A stretch of DNA of 64,000 bases from Mikania micrantha (GCA_009363875.1 CM018688.1:62349001-62413000), one strand, 5' to 3'; positions 1 through 11,281 are shown, counted from the stretch's first letter. A program made the numbers and translations. The notes: generated by a model not told the origin, from the letters alone.

Positions 1-608
1 TACATTGTGCACCTACTAAATTTTTGGAGGCGTATGGACTGGTCCTAGGATAATTGTTTTGTTTCGGTGAGTGTTGGTGTGTGCCCACATACAGCTCACA
101 ATTTGGTACATTAGGCCGACGGGTCTGTGTACACCATTTGTTTTGTTTTGTGTTCAAATGGGTATCTCCTTACCATACGACTTAATTGATTATGTATTCG
201 TTCTGATTAGTTGAAATTGTTTATTCGTATGGTTAGTTCGTTCTGAAATTCGTTATCCAATGTTTGTTATGGTCATTTCAGTTGCTTCCGCTGACGTTGT
301 TATTTTCATAATTGTTGTTCCTTGCCACTTCTTTATTCATTTTCTTTTTCAAATTTCACAATCATTACTGTTGTTCTTCTGTTACTGAGCAAATTTTTGG
401 CTCATCCGTAGTTCTCTTTGTTGTTTTCTTTGTTTATAAAACATGTACTCATGGGATTCAAGGGTTGTGTGAAGAGAAGATAAAAGATTAGAAAGTTGAT
501 TATGATAGTAAATGATCCAATTAGATATTTTGTATTTAATATAGAAATATGCATTGTTCTGATTTCTGTAATAGTGACACGTCAGCCTCGCAAGGCTAGG
601 GTGTTGCA
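1..608 (-). repeat. LTR-like repeat, cut by window edge
   Basis: Positions 1-608 match 29593-30260 in reverse complement, including the stretch around 60-160 and the end at 530-608. The inner end reads GGGTGTTGCA, the reverse complement of the TGTAACACCCC start of the other copy with one changed base, so this is the same LTR-like family in opposite orientation. The outer end lies outside the window, so length and target duplication cannot be judged. No coding capacity is visible; the small frame at 382-609 is chance. Confidence 0.65.
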
Positions 609-659
609 AGTGTGTTACTTCAAATAGTTATAGTCAAATACAAATTTTGGTTTATTTTT

Positions 660-851
660 TTATAAGCATAATTTTAGGTAAGTAGAAAAATCCGAAAAAA
701 CCGAAACCTAGACCAAAACCAAATGGGCTTTAAAAAGAATAAAACCGAAAAAAGCGAACCCAAACGGGTTTAAAAACCAAAAAAACAGAAATTGCGGTTG
801 CGGGTTTGGACTATGCATAAAACGGCCCAAACCGACCCATGCACATCCCTA
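660..851. mobile_element. hAT-like MITE fragment
   Basis: A/C-rich sequence with repeated AAACCGAA and AACCGACCC motifs ends in ATGCACATCCCTA at 839-851, which resembles the terminal repeat of non-autonomous hAT elements (TAGGGATGTGCAT in reverse). The other end was not found and no target duplication could be matched, so this is a fragment or a degenerate copy. Confidence 0.4.
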
Positions 852-1376
852 AGGTTTGCTATTAAAATAATCATCTTTTTCACACAAATAAATTAAAAGT
901 AGTTTTGCTATTAAAACAAACAGTTTTTTTACATAAATTAAAAGTAGTCTTATTGTTTCCATTCTTGCTACTGGTGCAAAGACTTCATTGTAGTCTATTC
1001 CTTGCTTTTGTACATAACCTTTTGCTACAAGTCTTGCCTTATACATTGAAATTTCTCCTTTCGAGTCTCTCTTTACCTTGAATACCCATTTTAACCCAAT
1101 TGCCTTTTGATTCATAGGTAGGTTAGTTAATATCCAAGTGTTGTTCTTCTCAATTGATTCTATTTCATTTTCCATAGCTTCTTTCCATTGTTGGTGTCCA
1201 GCAGCTTCTTCATAATTACTAGGCTCTTCATCATACGCAAGTAACAAAATTTCTTTAATATCACCTGGATTGATAACTCTTGCCCGAGTATACACTTCAT
1301 TTAGATCTCTGAATCCTTTAACTGGTTCATGATCATATTCAGCTGGTGATGATGTTTCAATAGGTATTTCATTCAC
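849..1376 (-). pseudogene. Copia reverse transcriptase fragment
   Basis: Start of the Copia-type reverse transcriptase domain (RVT_2). The frame shows HQQWKEAMENEIESIEKNNT, GLKWVFKVKRDSKGEI, KARLVAKGYVQKQGIDY and FAPVARMETIRLLL, the usual opening blocks of Ty1/Copia RT. After ARMETIRLLL it degenerates: 856-945 holds a rough tandem copy of a 45-bp A/T-rich unit (TTTGCTATTAAAA), and the catalytic YVDD part and RNase H are absent. It is the 3' part of the polyprotein whose integrase, protease and gag lie at 5901-8054, displaced by the solo LTR at 1659-5895. Not functional. Confidence 0.85.
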
Positions 1377-1454
1377 TTGAATTTGTTCAGTTTCAAATTC
1401 TGGATTTTAACTAAGTCCGTTATCTATCTTTTCTCCTTGCACAATAAAGTTAGT

Positions 1455-1658
1455 TCAAACTGATCCTTCATGACTAACTCGTTCCAGATATGATTCCCAA
1501 TTCCATGATTCATTCTCAACAAACTTCACATCTCTACTAACACATAATTTATCTTCTTCAGGATCATATAACATATATGCCTTTGATCTTGGTTCAATTA
1601 CTAGATGAACCATCTTCTTGGTTCTATCATCAAGTTTTCTAAGATGTTGTGAAGGTGT
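1455..1658 (-). pseudogene. Copia integrase C-terminal fragment
   Basis: This minus-strand frame carries the region after the integrase core, with KLDDRTKKMVHLVIE, KAYMLYDPEEDKLCVSRDV and FVENESWNW, typical of the Copia integrase C-terminal domain. Upstream codons in the same frame (beyond 1658) are LTR sequence and not part of the gene. The integrase core continues on the far side of the solo LTR at 5901. Between 1377 and 1454 the link to reverse transcriptase is broken by a stop. Confidence 0.8.
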
Positions 1659-1973
1659 TGTCGCACCCCGGCCTGTGCGAGGGGGCGCGACTGGACTGAT
1701 CTTGCAGGATCGCAGTCTCAGGTGTTCTGACCTCCGGTCGGGGTGGCCATATGGCGCACAGCAGTGGGGCTTGTCAGGCCCAAATTGTAACAACCGGTTT
1801 TTAATAATGAATGTATTGTAAATAATCATTAAAATAACGATTGTGATTGTTGTAATTTGAAAATATGTGAGAAATCAGGAACGTGGAAGAAAACCATGCG
1901 CGAAACGGAGTTACGGATTATCCGGAATTGCGAAACGAAGAAAAAGTTAAAAATTTGAGAAAATTGGAGCCAG

Positions 1974-2100
1974 GCGGTACGCCTAGGCTCAATGGTCCTC
2001 GCTAGGCGGTACGCGCGGGGCTAAACGAAAAGAATCTTGGATTCCTTTCTCGCGCGGTACGCCCCAGGCCGAGCAGCCACGCGGGGCGGTACGCCTGGGG
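1974..2100 (+). promoter_or_regulatory. GCGGTACGCC motif array in U3
   Basis: Four copies of a GCGGTACGC core (near 1976, 2006, 2056 and 2088) lie 190-310 bp inside the LTR, in a much more GC-rich context than the rest. Related motifs occur in the other solo LTRs of the window at similar depth. A regulatory role is inferred from position only. Confidence 0.45.
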
Positions 2101-3111
2101 TGCTGTGAGGCGGCGGATTTGTTAAAAAGATCATAATTCAATTTTGAGAAAGTTTTAAAACTTTCTCTCGAAGCTTCACTCACCACACACGAAAATTGTG
2201 GCTACAAAACTCAGATTTGGAGCCGTTTGAGCCTACGGATCGTACCAGAGAACATATCTGCAACATCTGATCGTTGTTTTGCGACTGAACATCCGTTCAA
2301 TTGGGTAACGATTCGTTTTATCCTACTGGTTTAATATTTGTGGATTAAATCTAGTTTTAAATGTGTTAGTATGATTATGGGTATTGATTATTGCCTAGTG
2401 GATAACTAGGGATTGTTAGAAACGAAGAACTTGATATTTTGACGGTGAAATCTTCGTTTTGAAGTCGGGATAATGTCCGGTTATTATGAAACCCATATCA
2501 TGATATAATAACTGGTAGGATGAATATATTATGATTTGAAATGAAATATGGATTATGATCCATGAGTTAAATGATGATTATGATGAATTGATGTTAAAAA
2601 TTATTAATAAGTTATGATCTTAAATAAAAATTGAATAATAAAAGTAATTAAAGATCGTAACTAATATAGTTGAACATCAATTATTTGATGAAATGCCTAA
2701 GTGAGGCATGAAACATGATTAAATGTGATAATTGACTAAAACTTACTAAACGTAGTAAGATAGAGTCAATTATGTGATAGATTGACTTTAAGCAAGTCAA
2801 ATTAGTCAAATGTGTTGAACTTGATTGTATGTGTTATATGTGTTGAAACTAGTTGTATATGTATTTTGCAACTAGGTAGTGGAAATCAAACAATTAGTCA
2901 TAGAGCAGGAAAAGAGCCTGCAGCTGCTAATCTCTTATTTGATCAAGGTAAGTAATCCCACAACTATAACATCACATAATAAACATTGAATTTTGTTGTT
3001 GAATAAATTGTATGATAAATATGGTATTGGTGATATGGGAACGTTGAATAATAAAAGTTCAAAAATCTACGATAAATCCAATACTTTGGTAAATGAAAGT
3101 GTGGGAAATCT

Positions 3112-3422
3112 ATGATGGAAGTACCGATGGGTGAACATCATAGCAATTTGATTGATATATTTGTGATTCCACAAATGTGTGGATAGACAGAGGTGCTGGC
3201 AATTGTCTTAGATAGAAGTACCGGTGGGTGAACATCTTAAGACTTGATATAATTATGACTCCACAATGGTGGATAGCTAGAGGTGCTAGCAATTGTCTTA
3301 GATGGACGTACCGGTGGGTGAACATCTTAAGACTTGAAATATTTATGGTACCACAAAAGTGTGGATAGTCAGAGATGCTGACAAATAGCTATGGTGGAAG
3401 CACATGAATGTGAACACCATAG
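3112..3422 (+). repeat. Tandem repeat, four units of 90-97 bp
   Basis: Units begin with GATGGAAGTACC-like sequence near 3114, 3211, 3301 and 3393. Each unit carries GTGGGTGAACATC and a CCACAA...GTGGATAG block. The last unit is the most diverged. Lies within the inner solo LTR. Confidence 0.75.
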
Positions 3423-5300
3423 TGTAATATTGATTAAACTATTGTAAGCAATAGTTGATGATTGATAATATAATATTATTAAATTGCGAGAGTCAATTCG
3501 AATAAAAATGACTCAGTTTGAATATTGATTGTGAAAAATGTATTTTTACATTTTGTTGTTAAGAAACCATTGGGGTTTACTTACTTAGTTCTTATGAACT
3601 AATATGAAATATTGTGTGATGTTTGTAGGTCAAACATGATGAATACGGCTGTAAGGATCGAGGCAGATCATGAATCGAACGAACAAACCTTGTTGCAAAC
3701 GTTTGAAATTTTGGGTTTAAACTTACTTATGTAAATAAGTATTGTAAATGTGTGACACGTTTACGTTAAACTTTGTTTAATATTATTAAATAAAGAAGGT
3801 CAAACGAGGTTTTGAAAATGAAAAATTTGCTGGGACCAACTCTGATATTATGGAAAATTGTTGAATAGTAACCGGGGGTTACACAAATAGTACTATTCAG
3901 AATTACCACGCTAAGCGCAATGCGTTATTAACGGTTCGAGGTGTGTTTAATGAGGACTTATCAGTTTTGTGGATGAATGCCACACATATGCATATACGTT
4001 ATTAGCATGTACAAATGTAACCAAAAAGTGTGTACGTTGTTCAAAAATAGTTGTATGCAATGTTTTCTCCCCCAAAGGTAGAAAATGTAAAAAGGGGCCG
4101 TGAACTCACCTGATAGTGCAGTTTCCGGTTTTCGTGTGTTCGCGTTTGCGAGTGCTAGCAGTCATGCTAGTAAGCACCTATAACCATATAGGTGTGCGTA
4201 TGTGTTTTGTGGTGTGTTGTATCCCATACAACTCCAAGTGTCGGTGTGCTCAACCGAGTGTGTGTGTTGTCTAGTGAGACTCGACGAATCGTTGGTGACA
4301 CGTTTGTTGTGTTTATGACCGTCCAATGTGTCATAAGTACAAGTAGGACACTTACATGCATCCTATGACCCTAATCGTACAGATTACCATATTTGGAAAG
4401 TTTCCATTTTAGGAAAGTGTGGCTATGAAATCTCATTTCATAAAACCAATACCATTAATATGTTTATAAAATCATGTTTTAACATTTAAAACACATCGTT
4501 TGCGCATAAATCATTATTTACGCCGTTTTGCCCAAATAAAGTTTCCTAAAATAGAAAGTTCTCATTTAAGAGCTTGTTTTCACAATTCCGAGTTTCCGAT
4601 ATGTTTAGAAATCATTCTTAAACATATTTCAAGGATTACAAATCCTCAAAACATCTTAAAACATCAAAAGCCCTCTTTTGATTTTCAAAGGTTTCCATAA
4701 ATAGAGAGTTTATACAAAATCATATTTTGACCAAATCAATCACCCAAGTGTGTTTCTAAACACTCCAATATGCATTTGACAACATCTAGGCATGTCTTAC
4801 ATGTCTAGATCATCACAAATCTAAGATATGCACATAAAAGTTTTCTTTTATGGCAAGTTTCACAAAAACATCATCAAATCAATCATAACTCTACCAAAAC
4901 TTGAATCTAACATTTCTAAACTATAATCAGTAGATCTAAATCTAATAACACATCAAATCACCAACAAATTCGTGCACAATAACCATATGGAGTTGCATGT
5001 GGGTTTTTACCCATTGCATGTACGATCTAACAACTAATAAGCAATTAAAACTACCTTAGAGCTACAAATCCAAGCTAGAACAGCTTCTGATGATGGCAAG
5101 CTACTGTTTTGATGGTCGTTCAAGCTTCTTGACGGTTCTCGACACCTTCCTTGAGCTCCAATGGCTTCCAACACAAAGGAATGGCTTCCAAAGTGATTCC
5201 AGGGAGTTTAAGTGCTGATTACCGGAGGTTTTGGTCGATTTGTAGAGGAGAAGCTCGGTGATTTGGGGTAAAGGCCGAACAAATGAGTTGGGGATGGTTT

Positions 5301-5460
5301 TTAATAAATTTTGATCCGCATGGCCTTCGCGTACAGCGAAGGCCGATCTGGTATCTTATCGCGACCGCGATGGGCTTCGAGAGTCCCGACTCCTGGTTTG
5401 CTTAACGTACCGCGAAGCCTTTCGCCAAAGGACCTTCGCGTACCGTGATGAGTCAATTTT
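5301..5460 (-). promoter_or_regulatory. CGCGTACCGTGA-type motif array in U3
   Basis: Within the outer solo LTR, three related GC-rich motifs (CCTTCGCGTACAGCGAAGG, ACGTACCGCGAAGCC, CCTTCGCGTACCGTGATG) lie about 440-580 bp from the LTR start at 5895. Just downstream in LTR sense, near 5300, is a weak TATA-like TTTATTAAAA. It is the counterpart of the GCGGTACGCC arrays in the other LTRs. Confidence 0.4.
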
Positions 5461-5900
5461 CTTGTTTTTCGATTCGCTCGTGCTCGATTCCTAACGTTTA
5501 TCCTAAATATCCAATGCATGTTTAGCGCATAATACAATAATAACACATAAGTTTGATTGATTCACCAACGTTCATGAGACTCGTGCGTGTGTTTCAATAA
5601 TTCCTCGAATTATCTTCGATAGTTTGTGTTTGTTGCTACGAACCGTTTGCATGCTTGATTAACCATAATCAACATGTATTTGCACAATCCGATTGTGTTT
5701 GTGTTTGTGTTTGCCACACTTGGTTTCCAAAACCAATGTGCAATGTACGATTCGATAATTTCTCGAACTATCGTTTCGCAGTTGTGTGTGTTTGACTCAT
5801 CTAATTAAACATAATTAAATGAAATGCAACAAGTATGAATGTGAAATACGTAGAGTGTAAGAGTTGCAATTTACCTGAAATTGACGGGTGTCACAGGTGT

Positions 5901-6236
5901 CTTCACATAACCAATACAACCAAAAACTTTAAGATGTGCTAGATTTGGTGTTCTACCTTTGATTGACTCATAAGGTGTTAATCCTTTCAAGGCTTTTGTT
6001 GGAACACGATTTAATATATAAACAGCATGACGTGCTCCTTCTGCCCATAGGTTTTGAGGTACCTTCATTGCTTTTAACATACTTCTTGTCATACTCATGA
6101 CTGAACGGTTTCTTCTTTCTAAAACACCGTTTTGCTGTGGTGTGTAGGGCGCTGTGAGTTGCCTTAGGATTCCTTCCTCCTCACAATATTTAGTGAGAAC
6201 ACTTGAGGTAAATTCTCCTCCTCGATCAGTTTTCAA
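5901..6236 (-). pseudogene. Copia integrase core, second half
   Basis: Carries the second Asp and the Glu of the DD35E triad: KTDRGGEFTSS at the start and NGVLERRNRSVM 35 residues later, then the usual AEGARHAVYILNRVPTKAL and HLKVFGCIGYVKTP blocks. It belongs to the frame at 6233-7606; one frame break near 6235 separates the two. The solo LTR at 1659-5895 interrupts it right after GYVKTP. Confidence 0.88.
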
Positions 6237-7606
6237 TTTCTTAAGTTTATATCCAGTTTCAGTGCTGCTTCTCCTTTAAACTTCTTAAATAGACTAAATA
6301 CTTGATCCTTTGTCTTTAACATATATATCCACATATATCTTGAATAATCATCAACGAGTAAGAAGAAATAACCATTACCGGCTTGTGAAACTGGTGAAAT
6401 TGGACCACATAAATCTGCATGTACTAATTCCAACGGTTTAGTTGAACGATACTTTTCTTGTTCAGGAAATGGATATCTACTTTGCTTTCTTTCAAGACAT
6501 GCATCACAAACTTGTGTGGGGTGTACAATTGATGGTATTCCCCGTGCCATTCCTTTTGTACTGAGTTGCTTTAAAGATTCAAAGTTAAGATGCCCTAATC
6601 GTGCATGCCATAGCCATGCTTGTGTATCAATTTGTGTTTGTAAACATACTGGTGCTGCTATATGTAGCATAATCTTGTACAATCTATTCTTATATCTTTG
6701 TACCTTTATCATAAGTTTCCCACTTGGATCATACATCCAAAGATAATCTTTCTTCATTAATACTTCATATCCAATTTCAGTTACTTGACCAAGGCTTAAT
6801 GTACTACCTTGTAAATGTGGGATAAAGTATACCTCGGTTATCAACCTTTGTTCACCATTTTTACATTCAAGGAGTATAGATCCTTTTCCCTTTATTTCAA
6901 CACTCGATCCATCTCCAAATTTAACTTTCCCACTAATTTTTTCATCAATCTCATTAAAATAAGAACGTTCACGTGTCATATGGTTGCTTGCTCCATTATC
7001 CAAGTACCAAATTCCATTTTTTTTGCCTTCAGATAAATACAACCTAGGTATGATCTTACTTTCTTCAAGGATTACTTCCTTTTGGTCACATGTTGTCATT
7101 AAAAGTGTTGGGTCTTCTTCTTCTAATGTGAGATGAGATTCTTCTTGTCCTTTTGACTTTGGACACTTATTAGCAAAATGTCCATATTCATTACAATTAA
7201 AACATTTTATAGTGCTAAAATCCCTCTTTGGTTTATTGTTGTCAAACCGACGATTTTTACCAAAGCTTTTATCATTTCTTTGCCCAACTCGACTATTATA
7301 ATAGTCTTTCTTCTCAAATTGTTGAGTTTTTCCACGATTATCCCCTTTTCTAAAACTCGTCTTCCCACGGTTTTGACTAAACTTTCTTGGTGTGTTACTA
7401 TTGAATTTCTTCTCATATTTTGTAAACAAAAGTCTGTCATTATTGATATTACCATGCTTCTTCTCGTCTCGTGACCTAAGACGTTCTTCATATGCTTTTA
7501 ATCTTCCAATTGTTTCATCAAGTGTCATGGTATCCATATCAGAGTATTGCTCAATTGAAGCAATGATTTGAATCCAATAGTTTGCATACCATAACAGTTT
7601 CTTCAA
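6233..7606 (-). pseudogene. Copia gag C-terminus, protease, integrase N-part
   Basis: A 457-codon frame with, in order: the gag tail; a CCHC zinc knuckle CFNCNEYGHFANKC (about residues 135-148); the aspartic protease motif WYLDNGASNHMT (about 200); the gag-pre-integrase H2C2 zinc domain (LWHARLGHLNFESL to CDACLERKQ, about 330-375); and the first part of the integrase core with HADLCGPI supplying the first Asp. The protease has DNGAS where many plant Copia elements have DTGAS or DSGAS. Frameshifts at both ends join it to gag (7551-8054) and to the rest of integrase (5901-6236). Confidence 0.9.
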
Positions 7607-8054
7607 ACGGTTTTCCTAGGCTTTTAGATTTTGTATTTAAAGCACTTAATCTTCCAGCAAACTGATCAATTGTTTCATTAATTGTTTCATTGTCCTTCAT
7701 TTGAAGCATTTCAAATTCAGTTCTGAGAGATTGTAATCTAGCCTTTTGAACACGGTCAATCCCAATATATCTTGTTTTTAAAGCATCCCATATATCTTTA
7801 GACATGGTATGAGAGGCAACCTGCGTCACCATGTCTTCGGGTATTGACTGAAATAGATATGCTATTGCTAATCTATCTTTCTTTATGTCATCTTCTGTTC
7901 CTTCTATCGTTTCCCATAAGCCATTTGCATTCAAAATAGCCTTTACATGTACGGCCCACATTGTGTAATTTGTAGAAGTCAACATAGGTGTTTGAAGATT
8001 AATTGAAATCGTATCCCTTGTGGATGTTTCTTTTGTTTTCGAACTTTCTGACAT
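7551..8054 (-). pseudogene. Copia gag, UBN2 type
   Basis: Nucleocapsid gene of the minus-strand Copia element. I take the start at the ATG at 8054 (MSESSKTKET), since the upstream codons read like leader. It shows LTSTNYTMWAVHVKAILNAN (DUF4219-like), ALKTRYIGIDRVQKARLQSL and ETIDQFAGRLSALN, typical of UBN2 gag. The frame is lost after KLLDS near 7590 and continues in the overlapping frame at 6233-7606, so at least one indel separates gag from pol here. Confidence 0.88.
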
Positions 8055-9091
8055 GCCTGGTTTTTGTGAGGATTTATTATTTTTCTTACCAATTTTGTTA
8101 TGCGGGTTTACTACACCAATAATCCGCAACAATATTTTTGTGAAACAAATTCAAGTTCACAATTTTAACAAACAATAACTTAATTCTTGTTTCCCAAATC
8201 AAATTAAAAACAACTAATTTGATTTTTTTTATATCAAAACAAATAAATCCTTTGTTTTGTTTTAATTGAGAAAACTCAATCTCAATCTAAATAATTCAAA
8301 TAACAATGAATTAGTTTTATAATAAAACAAATAAATCCTTTGTTTTATTTTTTATGAGAAAAACAATCTCAAACTAAATTATATATTGATTTATAAAGTT
8401 TTGTTATGCTAAAAATAAAATTTAAAATCTTTGAATGTATATGGTTTTAAATTTAATGAATTAGAAAAAAAAAACTTTGGCTAATTGGTTTTTCTCTTGA
8501 ATCACGTGGGTAGTGATTTTTGAGAACATAGCTTTTCTTTTATTTTTATTTTTATTTTGTTTTTAATTTAAGTATGTATGCGTCTTTCCTTTTTATTCCT
8601 TTATCCCACGAAATTTGGGAATAGGGTTTTCAACAGAGGAGAAAAAATCTTGCCGGTCAAAATCTATGTCTACCATCGCGTCTCCTCTTCAATCCTTGGC
8701 GATCCCGTGCTTTTCTTCTTCGATTGGATACAACATTAAATATAAACTTAGGATATAATCATAATTTATAACAAAAAGGTTTACAAAAGAAGTTCGTTAA
8801 CACCATAAAACCAGAACTGAACCAATATCAAGTTAAAGTAGGTATCAAAATACAATGTTTAAACATTTGGATTAACATCTCAAAGGATCAAACCAGGCAG
8901 GGTCAGTTTATGCAGTCAAAAAGAGCACAAGGTGTTGAGGCGAGGTACCCCGTATGTGCCTCAAGCAAATGACAAGACACAAAAATGGCTTGAACCGTCA
9001 AAAACATGATTTATTGAAGCAGGGAGACTAAAATAGGCCACAAAAATGAATATTTTTCATAAAAATAGGGTTGTAATTAAAAAATGGGTTA
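8055..9091. other. Non-coding leader or flank of Copia element
   Basis: A/T-rich sequence without a supported gene. A block containing AACAAATAAATCCTTTG occurs twice (near 8237 and 8322) as an imperfect tandem duplication of roughly 85 bp. I looked for an initiator-Met primer-binding site (GGCTCTGATACCA on this strand) and a second LTR upstream of gag and found neither, so the 5' LTR is absent or too diverged. Confidence 0.5.
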
Positions 9092-9114
9092 CAAAGGGGT
9101 TAGACGTGCACAAA

Positions 9115-9300
9115 TCGGTTAACCGGCCAAAAACCGGTTCCTCATTAACCGAACCGGTTAACCGGTAGGTAGGGTTTGCCGGTTTTTCCCAAAAACCGGT
9201 TCGGTTAAAAACCGGTTATTTTAAACTATGTATTGAAACCGATGGAACCGAACCGGTTAATAACCGGACCGGTTAACCGGCCAAACCGATTTAAAACCCG
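9115..9300. repeat. hAT subterminal AACCGGTT cluster, left
   Basis: Dense AACCGGTTAACCGG-type motifs in both orientations, mirrored at 16620-16890. Subterminal motif clusters in hAT elements are known transposase-binding regions; that role is inferred here. Confidence 0.6.
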
Positions 9301-9341
9301 GTTTTTATACATATATATATATATTTTCTGTTTTTCTATTA

Positions 9342-9935
9342 TACATTTTGAACCTTAAACTAATCAAACCTTAAACTAATAATTAATAAACCCTAATAAA
9401 ATCTTAAACTAATCAAACCTTAAGCTAATAATTAATAAACCCTAATAAAACTTTAAACTAATCAAACCTTAAACTAATAATTAATAAAATCTAATAAAAC
9501 ATTAAACTAATCAAACTTTTAACCAATATTGTAGAAATCGCTAGTCGCTAGTCGGTCGGTGGGGTGAGGACTAGGGATTAATCGGGACTAATCGGCCAAC
9601 TAATCGGCCTAATCTGATAGTCGGGCATAGTCGGCCTTAGGGGACTAACGATTAATCGGCTTAGTCGGGGATTTTTACAACCATGCTTTTAACTAATAAT
9701 TAATAAATCCTAATAACACCTTAAATCAATCAAACCTTAAACTAATAATTAATAAACCCTAATAAAACCTTAAACTAATAAAACCTAAACCTTAAACTAA
9801 TCAAACCTTAAACTAATAATTAATAAAACCCTAATAAAACCTTGTATCAATCAAATCTTAAACTATTATTTAATAAAACCCTAATAAAACCTTAAACTAA
9901 TCAAACCTTAAACTAATAATTAATAAATATACATA
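9342..9935 (+). repeat. 49-bp tandem repeat array, left arm
   Basis: Unit CAAACCTTAAACTAATAATT followed by AATAAACCCTAATAAAA and ending TTAAACTAAT repeats with exact 49-bp spacing at 9365, 9414, 9463 and 9512. The array is interrupted by the MITE at 9524-9685 and continues to about 9930. The reverse complement of the same unit fills 10842-11260. Confidence 0.85.
9524..9685. mobile_element. 162-bp hAT-type MITE
   Basis: The ends CAATATTGTAGAAATC and GATTTTTACAACCATG are imperfect inverted repeats starting CA and ending TG. The flanks are an exact 8-bp duplication CTTTTAAC at 9516-9523 and 9686-9693. The interior has repeated TAATCGG/TAGTCGG motifs. It interrupts the 49-bp array. Confidence 0.8.
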
Positions 9936-9938
9936 TAA

Positions 9939-10838
9939 GGGTCTGTTTGGTATGAAGGAATGGAATGAACGGGGGAATGAAATGGACGTGGGAAAGAAAT
10001 GGATCATTACCATTCCATTGTCCTGTTTGGTTACATCTGGTAATGAAATGATTCATTACTTCTTGTTATTTGATAGACATGAGAAGATGAAGGAATGTAA
10101 TACAACTTATGGGTCGAGTCGTGGTTATAATCATTGTTCGAATCATGGGTCGGGTCGGGTCGTGGGTCGGGTCATGTGTCATGGGTCGAGTCATGGTTCG
10201 AATCATCGGTCGGTTGTTGTTTAGCTCATGGTTCGATCATGGGGCAATTCATGGATCGGGCCATGGTTTCGTTTGTGGATGGGGTCATGGTTCAGGTCAT
10301 GGGTCGGGTCATAGTTTGGTTCATGGACCAGGGCATTGTTTAAGTCAAGGTTCGGGTAATTTTTGAGTCATGGATCGGGTCATGGTTGAGTCATGGTTTG
10401 GGTCATGATTCGGATCATGGTTTTGGTCATTGTTCGCATCATGGTTCATGTCATGGGTCGGGTCATAGTTCGAATCATGGTTTGCGTTATGGTTCAGGTC
10501 ATGAGTCGAGTCATGGCTTGAATCATGGTTTGCGTCATGGTTCAAGTCATGGTTTGGATGGGTCGTGGGTCAGGTCAAGGGTTGGGTTATGGTTTTGGAC
10601 ATGGGTCGGGTCATGGTTTGGACATGGGTCGGGTCATTGGTTGGATCATTCCTTCAAGAGAAGGAATGAAGAAAAATCACCCTTACTCCAAGGAATGAAA
10701 ATAATTAAAAGTGAAGGAATTACATTCCTTATGGAATGATGCATTCCATTCCTATGTGGTAACCAAACACATTTCTTTTCATTCCAACGTAATGAGTCAT
10801 TCCATTCCATCATTCATTCATGCATACCAAACCCTACC
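9939..10838. mobile_element. Harbinger-like non-autonomous element, 900 bp
   Basis: Left end GGGTCTGTTTGGTATG and the reverse complement of the right end GGTAGGGTTTGGTATG agree at 12 of 16 positions. TAA flanks both sides (9936-9938, 10839-10841), the 3-bp duplication usual for PIF/Harbinger. Inside the termini are GGAATGGAATGA-type repeats and a long 12-bp minisatellite. No transposase; the open frames across it arise from the repeat. Confidence 0.7.
10110..10655 (+). repeat. 12-bp minisatellite GGTCGGGTCATG type
   Basis: About 45 degenerate units built on GGGTCGGGTCAT / GGTTCGAATCAT. Because the unit is a multiple of three, long low-complexity frames run through it on both strands; they have no family features and are not genes. 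Confidence 0.85.
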
Positions 10839-10841
10839 TAA

Positions 10842-11260
10842 TAGTTTAAGGTTTGATTGGTTTAATGTTTGATACTTTTATTAGGGTTTTATTAATTATT
10901 AGTTTAAGGTTTAGGTTTTATTAGTTTAAGGTTTTATTAGGCTTTATTAATTATTAATTTATTAGTTTAAGGTTTGATTGGTTTAAGGTTTTATTAGAGT
11001 TTATTAATTATTAGTTTAAGGTTTGATTAGTTTTAGGTTTTATTAGGGTTTATTAATTATTAATTTAAGGTTTGATTAGTTTAAGGTTTTATTAGGATTT
11101 TATTAATTATTAGTTTAAGGTTTGATTAGTTTAAGGTTTTATTAGGGTTTATTAATTATTAGTTTAAGGTTTGATTGGTTTAAGGTTTTATTAATCATTA
11201 TTTTAAGGTTTGATTAGTTTAAGGCTTAGGTTTTATTAGTTTAAAGTTTTATTAATACTA
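10842..11260 (-). repeat. 49-bp tandem repeat array, right arm (inverted)
   Basis: Reverse complement of the unit at 9342-9935 (TTAGTTTAAGGTTTGATTGG and relatives), so the two arrays form arms of a large inverted repeat with the Harbinger-like element in the middle. Confidence 0.8.
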
Positions 11261-11281
11261 GTTAACAAACTTAATTTAAAT

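Larger units (their letters stand above)
1786..3883 (+). mobile_element. Solo LTR nested inside the solo LTR
   Basis: Starts TGTAACAACCGG and ends GGGGGTTACA, with target duplication CAAAT at 1781-1785 and 3884-3888. The flanking sequence is continuous with the homologous LTR at 34028-36864 (reverse of the stretch near 36172-36215), which confirms the insertion. It carries four GCGGTACGC-type motifs at 1974-2100 and a tandem repeat at 3112-3422. No coding region. Orientation is inferred from the sense of the GGCGGTACGCC motifs. Confidence 0.85.
1659..5895 (-). mobile_element. Solo LTR, Gypsy type, minus orientation
   Basis: Starts TGTCGCACCCCGG and ends GACGGGTGTCACA, with 5-bp target duplication GGTGT at 1654-1658 and 5896-5900. 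It interrupts a Copia integrase gene, which resumes on both sides. The ends match, in reverse, those of the solo LTR at 34028-36864. Its own length is about 2.1 kb once the nested LTR at 1786-3883 is removed, shorter than the 2.8-kb relative, with most loss near 1659-1785. The GGGGCCGTGAACTCACC block at 4095-4111 has its counterpart in sense in the other copy, which sets the orientation. Confidence 0.85.

Noticed and set aside
10109..10739. Several His/Gly/Ser-rich open frames on both strands
   Set aside because: They are products of a 12-bp minisatellite, which is a multiple of three; no start context or family features.
9342..11260. Regular 49-bp repeats as a CRISPR array
   Set aside because: Units are tandem without unique spacers, and the genome is a plant.
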